Shown: positions 27,188 through 38,254, numbered from the stretch's first letter. The stretch is 64,000 nt of DNA from Candidatus Nanopelagicales bacterium (GCA_017882705.1 JADGOZ010000059.1:21776-85775); one strand, 5' to 3'. Program-made: numbers and translations. Notes: generated from the letters alone by a model not told the origin.

Positions 27188-28554
27188 GCTCGCGCGAGGA
27201 GCTCGCCCGACTCGTCGGTGCCAGCCCGGGCGGTCTCGTGCTGCCCGGCGGCGACCGCCGGGCAGCACGACACGTAGCGACGCCGCTGCGGCTCGTCGAC
27301 GCGGCGGACCTCTCCACCGGGCGATGGATCGGGGTCGTGGAGGACGCCGACGGGGACCGCTGGACAGTGCCGATGATCGTCGAGTCGGGTGCGCTCCGCC
27401 GGGCCGTCGCCGGCGACGGCGTGGCGGAGGCCCTCGTGCGCGGCATCGTCGACGTGCACGAGATGCACCGGACCCGAGGATCGGCCACGACGCCGGAAGG
27501 GCGCGCGATCCAGGGCGACCGCCCGTTCGTCGCCGACGGCTGGCACTCGGCGGAGGCGGTCGGCGAGCGCGCCGTCACGGTCGACCAGACCAACGAGTCC
27601 GTCGTCGTCGGCGAGCGCGCGATCGTGAAGTGGACCGTCGCTCTGCCGCGTCCCGGTGTCACCGGGGCGCAGCCCGCGGGTCATCGCCTCGCCACGCTCC
27701 GCGGCGCCGGGTTCGCCAGCACGCCCCTGCCGTGGGGGCTGCTCTGGTTCGCCGAGCAGGACGCGCCGAACCGGCTGCTCGCGACCGTCGCCGAGTTCCT
27801 GCCCGGCGCCGAGGACGGCTGGGACTGGGCCGTCGAGGACGTACGCCGCCTGGCTCGCGGTGACTCGACGCTCGAGGACGCCGTCGCTCCTGCGGCGAGG
27901 CTCGGCGAGCTCACGGCCCGCATGCACCAGGCGCTGGCCTCGGCCGGCGTGAGCAGCGCCGACGACCGGCTCACGGCCCGCTGGACCGCGCGCGCCTACG
28001 ACGACCTCGACGCCGCCGTGCAGCTCGTCGACGGCCCGGAGGGCGCGCGGCTGCGCGCTCGCGCCGGCCGCGTCGCCGTGGCGTTCGCCGCGTTCCGTGA
28101 GTGCGTCGGGACGCCACTCATCGACGTGCACGGGGACCTCCACGTCGGCCAGGTGCTGCGGCACGGCGACCCGGCGGACTACGCCGTCACCGACTTCGAC
28201 GGTAACCCGGTGCTCGCCCCGGAGGAGCGGTCCGAGCCCCAGCCGGCCGCGCTCGACGTCGCCGGGATGCTCGCGTCCCTCGACCACGTGGGTCGCGTGG
28301 TCCTGAAGCGCACGGACGGCGTCGACCCGGCGGTCGTGCGCCAGTGGATCTCGGCGGCGCAGGTCGCGTTCGTCGACGCGTACCGCGCGACCCTCGCCTC
28401 CGTCGGGTCGCTCGAGCTGCTCGACGAGCGGCTGCTCGTACCGCTGCGCCTGCAGCAGGAGTGCCGCGAGTTCCTCTACGCCGTGCGCCACCTCCCGCGC
28501 TGGCGGTACGTGCCGGACGCCGCCCTGCTCGACCTGCTGCCCGACGAGGAGTGA
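27184..28554 (+). CDS. Aminoglycoside-phosphotransferase-fold kinase, probable glucosamine kinase (GlcNK-like)
   Basis: 456 residues. The C-terminal lobe has the catalytic motif DVHGDLHVGQ (about 313-322) and the metal motif TDFDGNP (about 336-342), as in the maltokinase/glucosamine-kinase group of actinobacterial kinases. A 100-residue N-terminal cap precedes the phosphotransferase core. The position between a glycosyltransferase and a SIS protein suits amino-sugar phosphorylation: GlcN 6-phosphate made here could be used by the SIS protein. I assign it from the family and operon, not from an identified substrate signature; a maltokinase-like role is the alternative. Confidence 0.75.
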   Translation: MSSREELARLVGASPGGLVLPGGDRRAARHVATPLRLVDAADLSTGRWIGVVEDADGDRWTVPMIVESGALRRAVAGDGVAEALVRGIVDVHEMHRTRGSATTPEGRAIQGDRPFVADGWHSAEAVGERAVTVDQTNESVVVGERAIVKWTVALPRPGVTGAQPAGHRLATLRGAGFASTPLPWGLLWFAEQDAPNRLLATVAEFLPGAEDGWDWAVEDVRRLARGDSTLEDAVAPAARLGELTARMHQALASAGVSSADDRLTARWTARAYDDLDAAVQLVDGPEGARLRARAGRVAVAFAAFRECVGTPLIDVHGDLHVGQVLRHGDPADYAVTDFDGNPVLAPEERSEPQPAALDVAGMLASLDHVGRVVLKRTDGVDPAVVRQWISAAQVAFVDAYRATLASVGSLELLDERLLVPLRLQQECREFLYAVRHLPRWRYVPDAALLDLLPDEE

Positions 28555-28557
28555 GCC

Positions 28558-29529
28558 ATGGACCCCGCCCTGTTCCTGACCGACCTCGAGCGCAAGCCCG
28601 AGGCGCTCCACGCGCTCGCCGAGCACCTGGAGGCTCACGACCCGTGGGGCGTCCTCCCCATGGCGTCGCACTTCGTCCTGCTCGGGATGGGGTCGTCTTT
28701 CTACGCCGCAGGCGTCGCCGCGGCCCGGCTGCGGGCCCTGGGCATCAACGCCGTGGCCGAGCTCGCGAGCAGCGACCTGCTCCCCGCTGCGGACGGCCAC
28801 ACCGTCGTCATCGCCGTCACGGCCGGCGGCGGATCGCGCGAGACGCGGGCCGCGGCCGCGCACTACCGCGACCGGTGCCCGGTCGTGCTCGTCACCAACT
28901 CCCTCGACGGCGACCTGGCGCGCGACGTCGAGGGCGGGGTCCACGAGGTCGTCGACATGCGCGCCGGGATCGAGGCCGGCGGTGTCGCCTGCCGGTCGTT
29001 CCAGCACACGCTCGCCCTGCTCCTCGCCCTCGAGCCGCGCGTCGCCCGCGCCGACCTCGACGTCCCGGCCCTGGTGCGCCGCGCCGCCGTCGCCTCGGCG
29101 GACCTCCTCGCCTCTCGCGCGGACTGGCTGCCCGAGGTGCGCCGCCTCCTCGTCGGGCCGCAGGGCACGCACGTCGTGGCTCCCGCGCGTCGGCTGTCGT
29201 CGGCGCAGCAGTCGGCGCTCATGATGCGCGAGGGCCCGCGGGTCCCGGCGTACGCCTGCGAGACGGGCGACTGGAGCCACGTCGACGTCTACCTCACGAA
29301 GACCACCGACTACCGCATGCTCCTGCTGGCCGGCTCGCGCTGGGAGGACGAGCTGCTGCGCTGGACCGCCGAGCGGGGATCGACGGTCGTCGCGGTCGGT
29401 GCCGACGTCGAGGGCGCGGCGTACTCCCTGCGCTACGCGGGTGACGAGGACGACGACGTACGCCTGCTGTCCGAGGTGCTCGTGGCGGAGCTCCTCGCCG
29501 CCGACCTCTGGGCCGCCGCGGGGGGTTGA
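28558..29529 (+). CDS. SIS-domain protein (glucosamine-6-phosphate isomerase/deaminase-like)
   Basis: 323 residues with two SIS domains: GMGSSFYAAGVAAARLRA near residue 44 and AVTAGGGSRETR near 90 in the first; VGPQGTHVVAPARRLS and the EGPRVPAYACETGDWSHVD region in the second. This resembles the isomerase half of GlmS or AgaS-type deaminases, without a glutaminase domain. The ATG is 3 bp after the kinase stop. Together with the kinase it suggests salvage or synthesis of an amino sugar, perhaps for the glycosyltransferase's donor. Confidence 0.85.
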   Translation: MDPALFLTDLERKPEALHALAEHLEAHDPWGVLPMASHFVLLGMGSSFYAAGVAAARLRALGINAVAELASSDLLPAADGHTVVIAVTAGGGSRETRAAAAHYRDRCPVVLVTNSLDGDLARDVEGGVHEVVDMRAGIEAGGVACRSFQHTLALLLALEPRVARADLDVPALVRRAAVASADLLASRADWLPEVRRLLVGPQGTHVVAPARRLSSAQQSALMMREGPRVPAYACETGDWSHVDVYLTKTTDYRMLLLAGSRWEDELLRWTAERGSTVVAVGADVEGAAYSLRYAGDEDDDVRLLSEVLVAELLAADLWAAAGG

Positions 29530-29659
29530 CCCGCACGGCGCGACACGGCCGCGTGACAGTTGGGCCGTTCCGCGCGCCGACCGCCGCGCTCTGGACCACA
29601 CTGCCCTCACCCGCACGCCCTGACCCCAGCAACGACGCTGCCCGGAAGGTGGACCACCG

Positions 29660-31204
<1,545 letters not shown>

Positions 31205-31248
31205 CCCACCTCAGTACCTCGGCGTAGTCCACAAGTTCCCACGCGCGC

Positions 31249-31300
31249 AACTGGTGCTGTGGTCGCTTCCCGGCCCGGGGCGCAGCCACAGCACCGGTTT
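31249..31300. repeat. Palindromic repeat, family B, copy 1
   Basis: AACTGGTGCTGTGG and CCACAGCACCGGTTT close a hairpin with one mismatch; the centre is TTCCCGGCCCGGGG. It lies between two convergent genes, as do other copies. The same CACAGCACC stem recurs at 43476-43530 and 48506-48561. Confidence 0.85.
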
Positions 31301-31332
31301 CATGCGGTCCCGGCTGTGGACGGGAGCAGCCG

Positions 31333-33420
31333 TCAGACGGTGAGCTCGTCGCGGACGACGTGGCCCTCCTCGTCGGCGTGGCCCTGACCGTCGACCTCGC
31401 TCGGCCACCAGAAGCGCTCGCCGAGGATGAAGGCGAGCGCGGGCACGAGGACCGTGCGCACGAGCAGGGTGTCGAGCAGCACACCGACGCACACGATGAT
31501 GCCGACCTGCGCGAGTGCGATCAGCGGGAGTACGCCGAGGACTGCGAAGACGGCCGCGAGCAGGATCCCCGCGCTCGTGATGACGCCGCCCGTAGCGCGG
31601 AGCGCGGTGAGCATGCCGTCCCTCGTGTCGCTGACGATCGCCTCCTCCCGCGCACGCGTCGCGAGGAAGATGTTGTAGTCGACGCCGAGCGCGACGAGGA
31701 ACAGGAACGACAGCAGCAGCACCTGGTTGTCGAGCGCCGGGTAGTGCAGCACGTGCTCGAACACGAACCACGAGACGCCGAGCGCGGCGAAGAACGTGCC
31801 GAGCACGGTCGCGACGAGCAGGGCGGCCGCCAGCAGCGAGCGCAGCAGCACCACGAGCACGAGCGCCACGAGGACCAGCACGATCGGGATCACGACCTTC
31901 GCGTCGCGCAGTGCGGCGTCCTTCGCGTCGAGCCGTTGCGCGACGTCGCCGCCGACGACGGCGTCGGCGCCCGGCACGTCGCCCACGGCCGCACGTAGCG
32001 CGCGGATCTGGTCGTAGGACCCCTCGCTCCCGGGATCGCCGGACAGCACGACGTCGACCTGCGCGACGTCGGCGGAGGCCGCGCCCGGGGTCGCGGACAC
32101 GACACCGTCGACGGTCTTCGCCGCCGCGACGACCGCCGGCACCGACGCCGGGTTCGTCAGGATGGCGGCCGGCGCGCTCGCGCCGGCGGGGAAGGCGCTC
32201 GAGAGCGTCTCCTGGCCGAGCACGGCCTCCGGCTTCACCCGGAACTGGTCGTTCTGGCTGAGCCCGACCTGCACGCCGATCCCGCCGAGCGCCATCACGA
32301 CCAGGAGACCGGTCGCGGCCGCGCCCACGAGCTCGGGCCGACGTCGGACCGCCTCGCCGACCCGGCCCCAGAACCGGCCCTCGCGCGGGGCGTCGCCGAC
32401 GTGCGGCACGAACGGCCAGAACAGGCCACGGCCGAACACGACCATCGCAGCGGGCAGCACGAACAGTCCGGACACCATGGCGACCACGACGCCGACGGCC
32501 GAGGAGAAGCCGATCGCGCGGAGGTTCTCCTGCTGCGCGAGCAGGAGGGCGAGCAGCGAGAGCGTGACGGTCAGCCCGGAGGCGAGGATGGCCTCCGACG
32601 TACGCCGGAGCGCCACCTGCATCGCGTGGAAGCGGCTGTCCTCCTGGCGCAGGCGGTCGCGGTAGCGCGCGATGAGCAGCAGGGCGTAGTCGGTCGCGGC
32701 ACCGAACACGAGCACGCTCGTGATGCCCGCCGCCGAGGGATCGACGACGATCCCGAAGTGCGGCGCGAGCAGCGCCACGAGCTTCGTCGTGACCTGCTCG
32801 GCGATGCCCACGACGAGCAGCGGCACGAGCCAGAGCCAGGGGCTGCGGTAGGTGATGAGGAGCAGCAGCGCGACGATCGAGGCGGTCGCGATGAGCAGGG
32901 TGGTGTCGGCGCCCTCGAAGACCTTGGTGAGGTCGGTGATGATCGCCGGGCCACCGGTCACCTGCGCCTGCAGCCCCGCGGGCAGGTCGGCAGCCGCGGT
33001 CGCGCGGATCTCGGTGACCTTCGGGCCGACCTTCGCGTCGTCGCTCGTGTCGACGGGTACGGCGACGACCGCGACCGTGCCGTCCTGGGAGTAGACCGGC
33101 GGCGCGGTCTGTCCGCCGACCGCGAGCGGGGCGAGCGCCGCGGCGCGGGCGGTGATCGCCGCCTTGTCGTCGGCCGTCAGCGGGGCGCCGTCGGTGCTGC
33201 TGTAGACCACGATCGCCGGCGCGACGCCGTTGCTCGGGAGCGCCTGCTGGCGCAGCTCGGCCTCGGCCGACTGGTAGCTCGTCGGGAGGCCGGACGACAC
33301 CAGAGGTGCGACCTTGGCCGGCGCCGGGATCGCGAAGATCGCGCCGACGAGCAGCACGACGAGCCCGAGGACGAGGAAGGCGTGGCGACGGCGCGCGACG
33401 TGGACGGTCGGGAAGGACAC
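31333..33420 (-). CDS. MMPL/RND family exporter
   Basis: 695 residues from GTG 33420 (GGAG six bases upstream). It has about 12 membrane segments in two halves, each with a large periplasmic loop. RYRDRLRQ and VVVFGRGLF loops and GVDYNIFLATRAREE in the second half match MMPL/HAE proteins; the loop after TM4 carries FGAATDYALLLIARYRDR. It should be proton-driven export of lipids or hydrophobic compounds. It is divergent from a MarR gene whose operators cover its promoter, so it is probably ligand-inducible. Confidence 0.9.
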   Translation of the reverse strand: MSFPTVHVARRRHAFLVLGLVVLLVGAIFAIPAPAKVAPLVSSGLPTSYQSAEAELRQQALPSNGVAPAIVVYSSTDGAPLTADDKAAITARAAALAPLAVGGQTAPPVYSQDGTVAVVAVPVDTSDDAKVGPKVTEIRATAAADLPAGLQAQVTGGPAIITDLTKVFEGADTTLLIATASIVALLLLITYRSPWLWLVPLLVVGIAEQVTTKLVALLAPHFGIVVDPSAAGITSVLVFGAATDYALLLIARYRDRLRQEDSRFHAMQVALRRTSEAILASGLTVTLSLLALLLAQQENLRAIGFSSAVGVVVAMVSGLFVLPAAMVVFGRGLFWPFVPHVGDAPREGRFWGRVGEAVRRRPELVGAAATGLLVVMALGGIGVQVGLSQNDQFRVKPEAVLGQETLSSAFPAGASAPAAILTNPASVPAVVAAAKTVDGVVSATPGAASADVAQVDVVLSGDPGSEGSYDQIRALRAAVGDVPGADAVVGGDVAQRLDAKDAALRDAKVVIPIVLVLVALVLVVLLRSLLAAALLVATVLGTFFAALGVSWFVFEHVLHYPALDNQVLLLSFLFLVALGVDYNIFLATRAREEAIVSDTRDGMLTALRATGGVITSAGILLAAVFAVLGVLPLIALAQVGIIVCVGVLLDTLLVRTVLVPALAFILGERFWWPSEVDGQGHADEEGHVVRDELTV

Positions 33421-33454
33421 AGGGGCTCCAGAGCAGGCGCAACACGGGGCGAGA

Positions 33455-33514
33455 GTCACTAGATTGACTAGCGAGATGGACACTAACTCGGAAGTCACTA
33501 GACTGTCTAGTGAC
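33455..33514. promoter_or_regulatory. Paired MarR operators between MMPL and MarR genes
   Basis: A perfect palindrome at 33494-33514 has the 10-bp arm GTCACTAGAC, a single centre base and its reverse complement. A second, imperfect site with the same GTCACTAGA arm lies at 33455-33474. A leftward promoter fits between: -35 TAGACA and -10 TAGTGT, 18 bp apart, inside and between the sites. The next rightward ATG (33515) abuts the palindrome. Repression of both genes by the adjacent MarR is inferred. Confidence 0.8.
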
Positions 33515-34006
33515 ATGGACGCTACCGCGGCTCCCGATGACCCGCACCTCGGAGCACCCGAGGGCTGGCCGGCGTCCCCGCTCGCCGACGCGCTGTACGC
33601 CGTGCTGCGCGCGACCCCCGAGACACGCGCCGGCATCGCCCGCCGCCTCGAGCTCAACCCGAGCGAGGTCGACGCGATGGAGCACCTCATGGGCGAGCCG
33701 ATCGGCCCCGTGGAGCTCTCCCGGCGCCTGCACATGACCTCGGCCTCGGCGACCGTCCTGGTCGACCGGCTCGAGGACGCGGGGCACGTCGTGCGCGAGG
33801 CCGACCCGCACGACGGCCGTCGTCGCGTCGTCCGTCCGACCCCGCAGGGCATGCAGTCGGTCTACGCCCAGATCGGCCCGATGGTCGCCGACCTCATCGC
33901 GGTCGAGGACGGCATGTCCGAGCATGACCGCGCGGCCGTCGTCGCCTACCTGCAGCGGGTGCTCGCGGTGCTCGAGCATCACGGCGAGGGAGCTCCACCC
34001 GGCTGA
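33515..34006 (+). CDS. MarR family transcriptional regulator
   Basis: 163 residues. The winged helix includes IGPVELSRRLHMTSASATVL and VDRLEDAGHVVREADPHDGRR, the usual DxRxxR wing. An earlier in-frame ATG (33476) would only translate the operator DNA (MDTNSEVTRLSSD); I prefer 33515, which has no Shine-Dalgarno and so would be leaderless. It is divergent from the MMPL exporter and very likely controls it. Confidence 0.88.
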   Translation: MDATAAPDDPHLGAPEGWPASPLADALYAVLRATPETRAGIARRLELNPSEVDAMEHLMGEPIGPVELSRRLHMTSASATVLVDRLEDAGHVVREADPHDGRRRVVRPTPQGMQSVYAQIGPMVADLIAVEDGMSEHDRAAVVAYLQRVLAVLEHHGEGAPPG

Positions 34007-34078
34007 GCGCCGGCTGCCCGACGGCCGGTACGGGGGTCCGGCCGTCGAGCAGCCTCCGCCTGCTGCTACCAATGCGGG

Positions 34079-34672
34079 GTGAGCATCGAGGCGACCGTCC
34101 GCGAGATCGACCGGGCCGCGTGGGCGGCCGCGACCCCGCTCGCCGCCCGCGCGTTCTTCGACGAGGAGTTCATCGTCGGGATGCTCGGCCCGCACCCGCT
34201 GCGCCGCTGGGCCGACGCCCACCACTTCTACGCCGCCGAGCCCTTCGACGACTCCGCGGTCCATCTCGGGGCCTTCCTCGGCGACGTGCTCGGCGGCATC
34301 ATCCGCATCTCGCCCTTCGGCGCCTGCTCCGTCTGCGCGCACGTCGACCCCACCACGCCACCGGACGACGAGATCCTCGCCCGCGACTGGCGTTTCGAGG
34401 TCGAGGTCCTCAAGTCCCACGCGGGCTATGCCGAGCACGCGTGGATCTCCCGCGTGGCCGTCGAGCCCCAGCTGCACGGCACCGGCCTCGGCAAGCTGCT
34501 CGTCGACGCCGCGGTCGACCACCTCGAGCGCACCGGGTCGGGCACGGTGCTGCTCGAGTGCCTCGCGCAGCGCGAGGGGTTCTACACCGGCCGCGGGTTC
34601 CGTCGCGACGCCGAGGTCGTCGACGTGCACGCGGACACGTCGTACCTCATGCGCCTCGACCTACCGCGCTGA
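34079..34672 (+). CDS. GNAT family N-acetyltransferase
   Basis: 197 residues from GTG. The acetyl-CoA loop is in VAVEPQLHGTGLGKLLVDAAV (Q/RxxGxG/A). FYTGRGFRRDAEV is the motif B/C strand. The substrate is unknown. The family B-type palindromes do not occur here; it lies 72 bp after the MarR gene and may share its transcript. Confidence 0.85.
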   Translation: MSIEATVREIDRAAWAAATPLAARAFFDEEFIVGMLGPHPLRRWADAHHFYAAEPFDDSAVHLGAFLGDVLGGIIRISPFGACSVCAHVDPTTPPDDEILARDWRFEVEVLKSHAGYAEHAWISRVAVEPQLHGTGLGKLLVDAAVDHLERTGSGTVLLECLAQREGFYTGRGFRRDAEVVDVHADTSYLMRLDLPR

Positions 34673-34696
34673 CGCGCGCCGTGGCACGCTCGTGCG

Positions 34697-35263
34697 ATGG
34701 GCCGACTCGTCTACGCCGTCATCGCCTCGCTCGACGGCTTCGTCAACGACGAGTCCGGCGGCTTCGAGTGGGCGGCTCCCGCCGAGGACGTCCACCGGTT
34801 CGTCAACGAGCTCGAGCGCCCGGTCGGCACGTACCTCTACGGCCGTCGCATCTACGAGGTCATGGCCGTGTGGCAGGACATGCCGGGCATCGAGCACGAG
34901 CCCGACGTGATGCAGGAGTTCGCCGCCATCTGGCGCGCTGCGGACAAGGTCGTCTATTCGAGCACCCTCGCCGAGGTCACGACCCCGCGCACCCGCCTCG
35001 AGCGCACCTTCGACCCGCTCGCCGTGCGGGCGATGGTCGGCGGGCTCGACACCGACGTGTCCCTCGCCGGGCCGACGCTCGCCGCGCACGCGCTGCGTGC
35101 CGGCATCGTCGACGACGTGCACGTGTTCCTGCTGCCGATCGTCGTGGGCGGCGGCACGCCCTGCTGGCCCTCCGGCGCACGGCTCGACCTCGAGCTCGTC
35201 GACGAGCACCGCTTCGACGACGGCACCGTCCACCTCCACCACCGAGCGCATCGCCCGTCCTGA
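34697..35263 (+). CDS. Dihydrofolate reductase/RibD C-terminal-like protein
   Basis: 188 residues. LVYAVIASLDGFVNDESGGFEW and TYLYGRRIYEVMAVW match the RibD_C / DHFR fold of NADPH-using reductases; VVGGGTPCWP is near the C-terminus. The substrate is unknown and no folate or riboflavin genes adjoin. The last three genes, MarR to here, are close and codirectional. Confidence 0.85.
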   Translation: MGRLVYAVIASLDGFVNDESGGFEWAAPAEDVHRFVNELERPVGTYLYGRRIYEVMAVWQDMPGIEHEPDVMQEFAAIWRAADKVVYSSTLAEVTTPRTRLERTFDPLAVRAMVGGLDTDVSLAGPTLAAHALRAGIVDDVHVFLLPIVVGGGTPCWPSGARLDLELVDEHRFDDGTVHLHHRAHRPS

Positions 35264-35273
35264 ACGGGATCGG

Positions 35274-36371
35274 TCAGGGGATGAGGAGCTGGCGGAGCGC
35301 CGCTCCGGTGGCGAGCTCGTCGAGGGCGGCCGCCGCCTCGGCGAGCGGGCGTCGCGCGGAGACCATCTCCTCGAGGCGCAGGTCGCCGCTCATCACCAGG
35401 TCGACGAGCTGCGGGATGTCGACGGCCGGGCGGATGCCGCCGTAGTTCGAGCCGAGGATGCGCTGGTCGAGCTCGACGAGCAGAAGCGGGTCGAACGACG
35501 CCGACGAACCCTCGGGAGGTATGCCGACGACGACCGCCGTGCCGCCGAGCCCGAGCAGATGGATCGCGGTCTCCGTCGTGGTGGTGCGGCCGATCGCGTC
35601 GAACGCGTAGTCGACGCCGTCGGGCAGCAGGGCGCGTACGGCGTCCTCCGCACCGGCTCCTGCACCGACGATCGCGTCGGTCGCGCCGAGCTCCAGCGCG
35701 AGGTCGACCTTGTCCTGCCGGAGGTCGATCGCGACGATGCGCGACGCACCCGCGAGGCGTGCGCCCTGCACGACGCTGAGACCCACTCCGCCGCAACCGA
35801 TGACGACCACGGTCGACCCTGCCTCGACCTGGGCGGTGTTGCGCACCGCACCCACTCCGGTCGCGACGGCGCAGCCCACGAGCGCGATGAGGTCGAGCGG
35901 CGCGTCGTCGCGCACCTTGATCGCGCCCGACTCGGGCACGACCGCGTACTCGGCGTAGGAGGAGACCGCGAGGTAGTGGTACGCCGTCTCGCCGTCGATC
36001 GACAGCCGGCTCGTGCCGTCGTTGAGGCCGCCCGTCGGGCCGACGACGTTGGCCGCCACCTCGCACCGCGCCTCGACGCCGGCCTTGCAGTGACGGCACT
36101 CGCCGCAGGGCGCGACCCACGACAGCACGACGTGGTCGCCGGGCTGCAGCGACGTCACGCCGGGACCGACCTCGACGACCGTGCCCGATCCCTCGTGGCC
36201 GAGGACGGTCGGCAGACGGCGGGACCACTCGCCCTTCACGACGTGCAGGTCGCTGTGGCAGACCCCGGCCGCGGCGATCTTCACCAGCACCTCGTGCGGC
36301 CGCGGTGCCGCGAGCTGCACCTCGGTCACCTCGAGAGGTACGTCGGTACCGCGGAACACGACCGCCTTCAT
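35274..36371 (-). CDS. Zn-dependent alcohol dehydrogenase (MDR family)
   Basis: 365 residues. Catalytic Zn ligands C38 and H59/E60 (GVCHSDLH, GHE), with CAVATG for the third site. The structural Zn lobe has C89, C92, C95 and C103. The NAD motif is GCGGVGLSVV. It is close to class III/aryl-alcohol type dehydrogenases. It follows the amidase by 57 bp on the same strand and is probably the last gene of the operon beginning at 41107. It could oxidise or reduce an alcohol/aldehyde from the same pathway. Confidence 0.9.
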   Translation of the reverse strand: MKAVVFRGTDVPLEVTEVQLAAPRPHEVLVKIAAAGVCHSDLHVVKGEWSRRLPTVLGHEGSGTVVEVGPGVTSLQPGDHVVLSWVAPCGECRHCKAGVEARCEVAANVVGPTGGLNDGTSRLSIDGETAYHYLAVSSYAEYAVVPESGAIKVRDDAPLDLIALVGCAVATGVGAVRNTAQVEAGSTVVVIGCGGVGLSVVQGARLAGASRIVAIDLRQDKVDLALELGATDAIVGAGAGAEDAVRALLPDGVDYAFDAIGRTTTTETAIHLLGLGGTAVVVGIPPEGSSASFDPLLLVELDQRILGSNYGGIRPAVDIPQLVDLVMSGDLRLEEMVSARRPLAEAAAALDELATGAALRQLLIP

Positions 36372-36428
36372 GAGTCCTCCTGCTGGGTGCGCTGTCGGGC
36401 GTGCGTCGGGATCTGGCTCACCGCGTCG

Positions 36429-37841
36429 TCATCCGACTCGGAACTCGTCGTAGCCGGGCGCTGTGCGCGGCCAGGGACGAGCCTGCTCCCACAGCTCTGC
36501 CACGTCGAGCAGCGACGAGTCGGACCACCGCGCGCCGGTCACCTGCAGCCCGAACGGCAGGCCGCTCGCGTGGCGCCCGGCCGGCACCGACACGGCGGGG
36601 TGCCCGGTCAGGTTCTGCACGGCGGTGGAGAACGCCGCGGGGGGCGTCATGCCGACCACGCCGTCGGGCTCGGTGCGGCCGTCGGCGAACCACGTGTCGA
36701 CCGCGACCGTCGGCGTGAGGAGCACCGCGTCGTCGCCGAGCAGCTCGTCGAGGCGCCTGGTGTAGAGCGTGCGGCGGCGGCGGGCGGCGAGGTAGTCGTC
36801 GACGCCGATCGTGAGGCCGTGCCGCATGAACTCGGCGGTTGCCGGATGCATGGCATCGAGGTTCTCCTCGACGAAGGCCCGGCCGAGGGCGTTCACGTGC
36901 TCGGCCGGCGCGAGGACGAACCAGTCGAGATCCGGGTCGCCGAGGTCGGCGAACAGCTCGTGGTCCTCGAGCACCACCTGCTGCGCGCCGAGCACCTCGG
37001 CCATCGACGACGCCGCGGAGTGGAAGGCGTCGGCGACCGGCCCCGGCAGCGGTCCGAGCGGCGACGTGCGCTCGGCGACGATGACACGCGTCGGACGGCT
37101 TCTCGTCGGCACGGGGAAGGGCGCGGAGTCCGGGTCGCCCGCGACGACGCCGGTCATGAGGAGGAACAGCAGGCGGAGGTCGTCGACGGTGGTCGCCATC
37201 GGGCCATATGTCGAGAGGTCGAGCCAGTCCGCCGCCGGCCACCGGCCGACCGCACCATGGGTCGGCTTGAGTCCGACGAGCCCGCACACGGCCGCGGGGA
37301 TCCGCACCGAGCCGCCGCCGTCGGTCGCGGTGGCGATCGGGGCGAGGCCTGCGGCCAGCGCGGCACCGGAGCCGCCGCTCGAACCGCCTGGCGTCTGCGC
37401 GAGGTCCCACGGGTTGCGGGTGGTCCCGTCGAGCAGGTTGTCGGTGAAGCCCTCGGTGGCGAACTCGGGCAGGTTCGTCTTGCCGACGATGACGGCGCCG
37501 GCGCGACGCAGGCGTGCGGGAACGACCTCGTCGACGGTTGCCGGCGGCGCGTCGACGAGCAGTCGTGAGCCCCTGCGGGTCGGCATCCCGGCGACGTCCT
37601 CGAGGTCCTTCACCAGCACCGGTACGCCGTGCAGCGGTCCTGCTGCCGCACCTGAGGCGCGACGAGCGTCGAGGTCCGCCGCCTCCGCGAGCGCCTCCTC
37701 GACGCGCAGCGCGACGACCGACCCGAGAGCGTCGTCGCGCTCGCGGATCCGGCGTACGCACTCCTCGACGGCGTCGACGGCCGTGGCTCGACCGGACACG
37801 ATCGCCTCGGCCGTGGTCCGGATCGCTCCCGGTGTCGTCAC
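36429..37841 (-). CDS. Amidase signature enzyme
   Basis: 470 residues, the usual amidase length. Catalytic triad: K78 (PVLVKDLEDV), S154 (PGGSSGGSG) and S178 (TDGGGSVRIP). It hydrolyses a carboxamide to the acid and ammonia. The GTG start overlaps the stop of the upstream universal stress protein by 4 bp (GTGA), so it is within the leftward operon. In the guanidino model it would act on 4-guanidinobutyramide (inferred), but a general aliphatic/aryl amidase is equally compatible. Confidence 0.9.
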   Translation of the reverse strand: MTTPGAIRTTAEAIVSGRATAVDAVEECVRRIRERDDALGSVVALRVEEALAEAADLDARRASGAAAGPLHGVPVLVKDLEDVAGMPTRRGSRLLVDAPPATVDEVVPARLRRAGAVIVGKTNLPEFATEGFTDNLLDGTTRNPWDLAQTPGGSSGGSGAALAAGLAPIATATDGGGSVRIPAAVCGLVGLKPTHGAVGRWPAADWLDLSTYGPMATTVDDLRLLFLLMTGVVAGDPDSAPFPVPTRSRPTRVIVAERTSPLGPLPGPVADAFHSAASSMAEVLGAQQVVLEDHELFADLGDPDLDWFVLAPAEHVNALGRAFVEENLDAMHPATAEFMRHGLTIGVDDYLAARRRRTLYTRRLDELLGDDAVLLTPTVAVDTWFADGRTEPDGVVGMTPPAAFSTAVQNLTGHPAVSVPAGRHASGLPFGLQVTGARWSDSSLLDVAELWEQARPWPRTAPGYDEFRVG

Positions 37842-38254
37842 CGGACGACGAGCACCGGTCGGTCCGAGAGCTGGACGAGACGGTCCGTCACGCTGCCGAC
37901 GAGCAGGCCGGCGAGCCGCCCGAGGCCGCGCGGACCGACGACGACGATGTCGGCCTCCTCGTCGCGGGCGACGTCCATGATCGCCTGCGCCTCCTCGCCC
38001 TTGAGCCCCCGCACGACGCGGCCGGTGGCGGACGCGGCTCCGGCGGCGCGCAACGCCATCACGGCGACGTCGACGATCGCCTGCGCGGATTCGGAGCCCT
38101 CGTCGGACGGCAGGGTCGGACCGTGGTCCGCCACCCCGTCCGAGCGCTGGTGCACCACGACCACGTGCGCGTTCGACGCGGCCGCGAGCCGCCCAGCGGC
38201 CTCGACCGCCTTCGCCGCGTGCTCGGACCCGTCCACCGCAACCAGCAGCTTCAT
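37838..38254 (-). CDS. Universal stress protein (UspA family)
   Basis: 138 residues, one USP domain. The nucleotide motif [20 protein letters not shown] has the G-2x-G-9x-G-S pattern of ATP-binding members. [13 protein letters not shown] is the N-terminal strand. It sits between the ureohydrolase and amidase genes with 4-bp overlaps on both sides, an odd place for a stress protein. It may serve as a regulator of the pathway; that is a guess. Confidence 0.9.
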   Translation of the reverse strand: MKLLVAVDGSEHAAKAVEAAGRLAAASNAHVVVVHQRSDGVADHGPTLPSDEGSESAQAIVDVAVMALRAAGAASATGRVVRGLKGEEAQAIMDVARDEEADIVVVGPRGLGRLAGLLVGSVTDRLVQLSDRPVLVVR

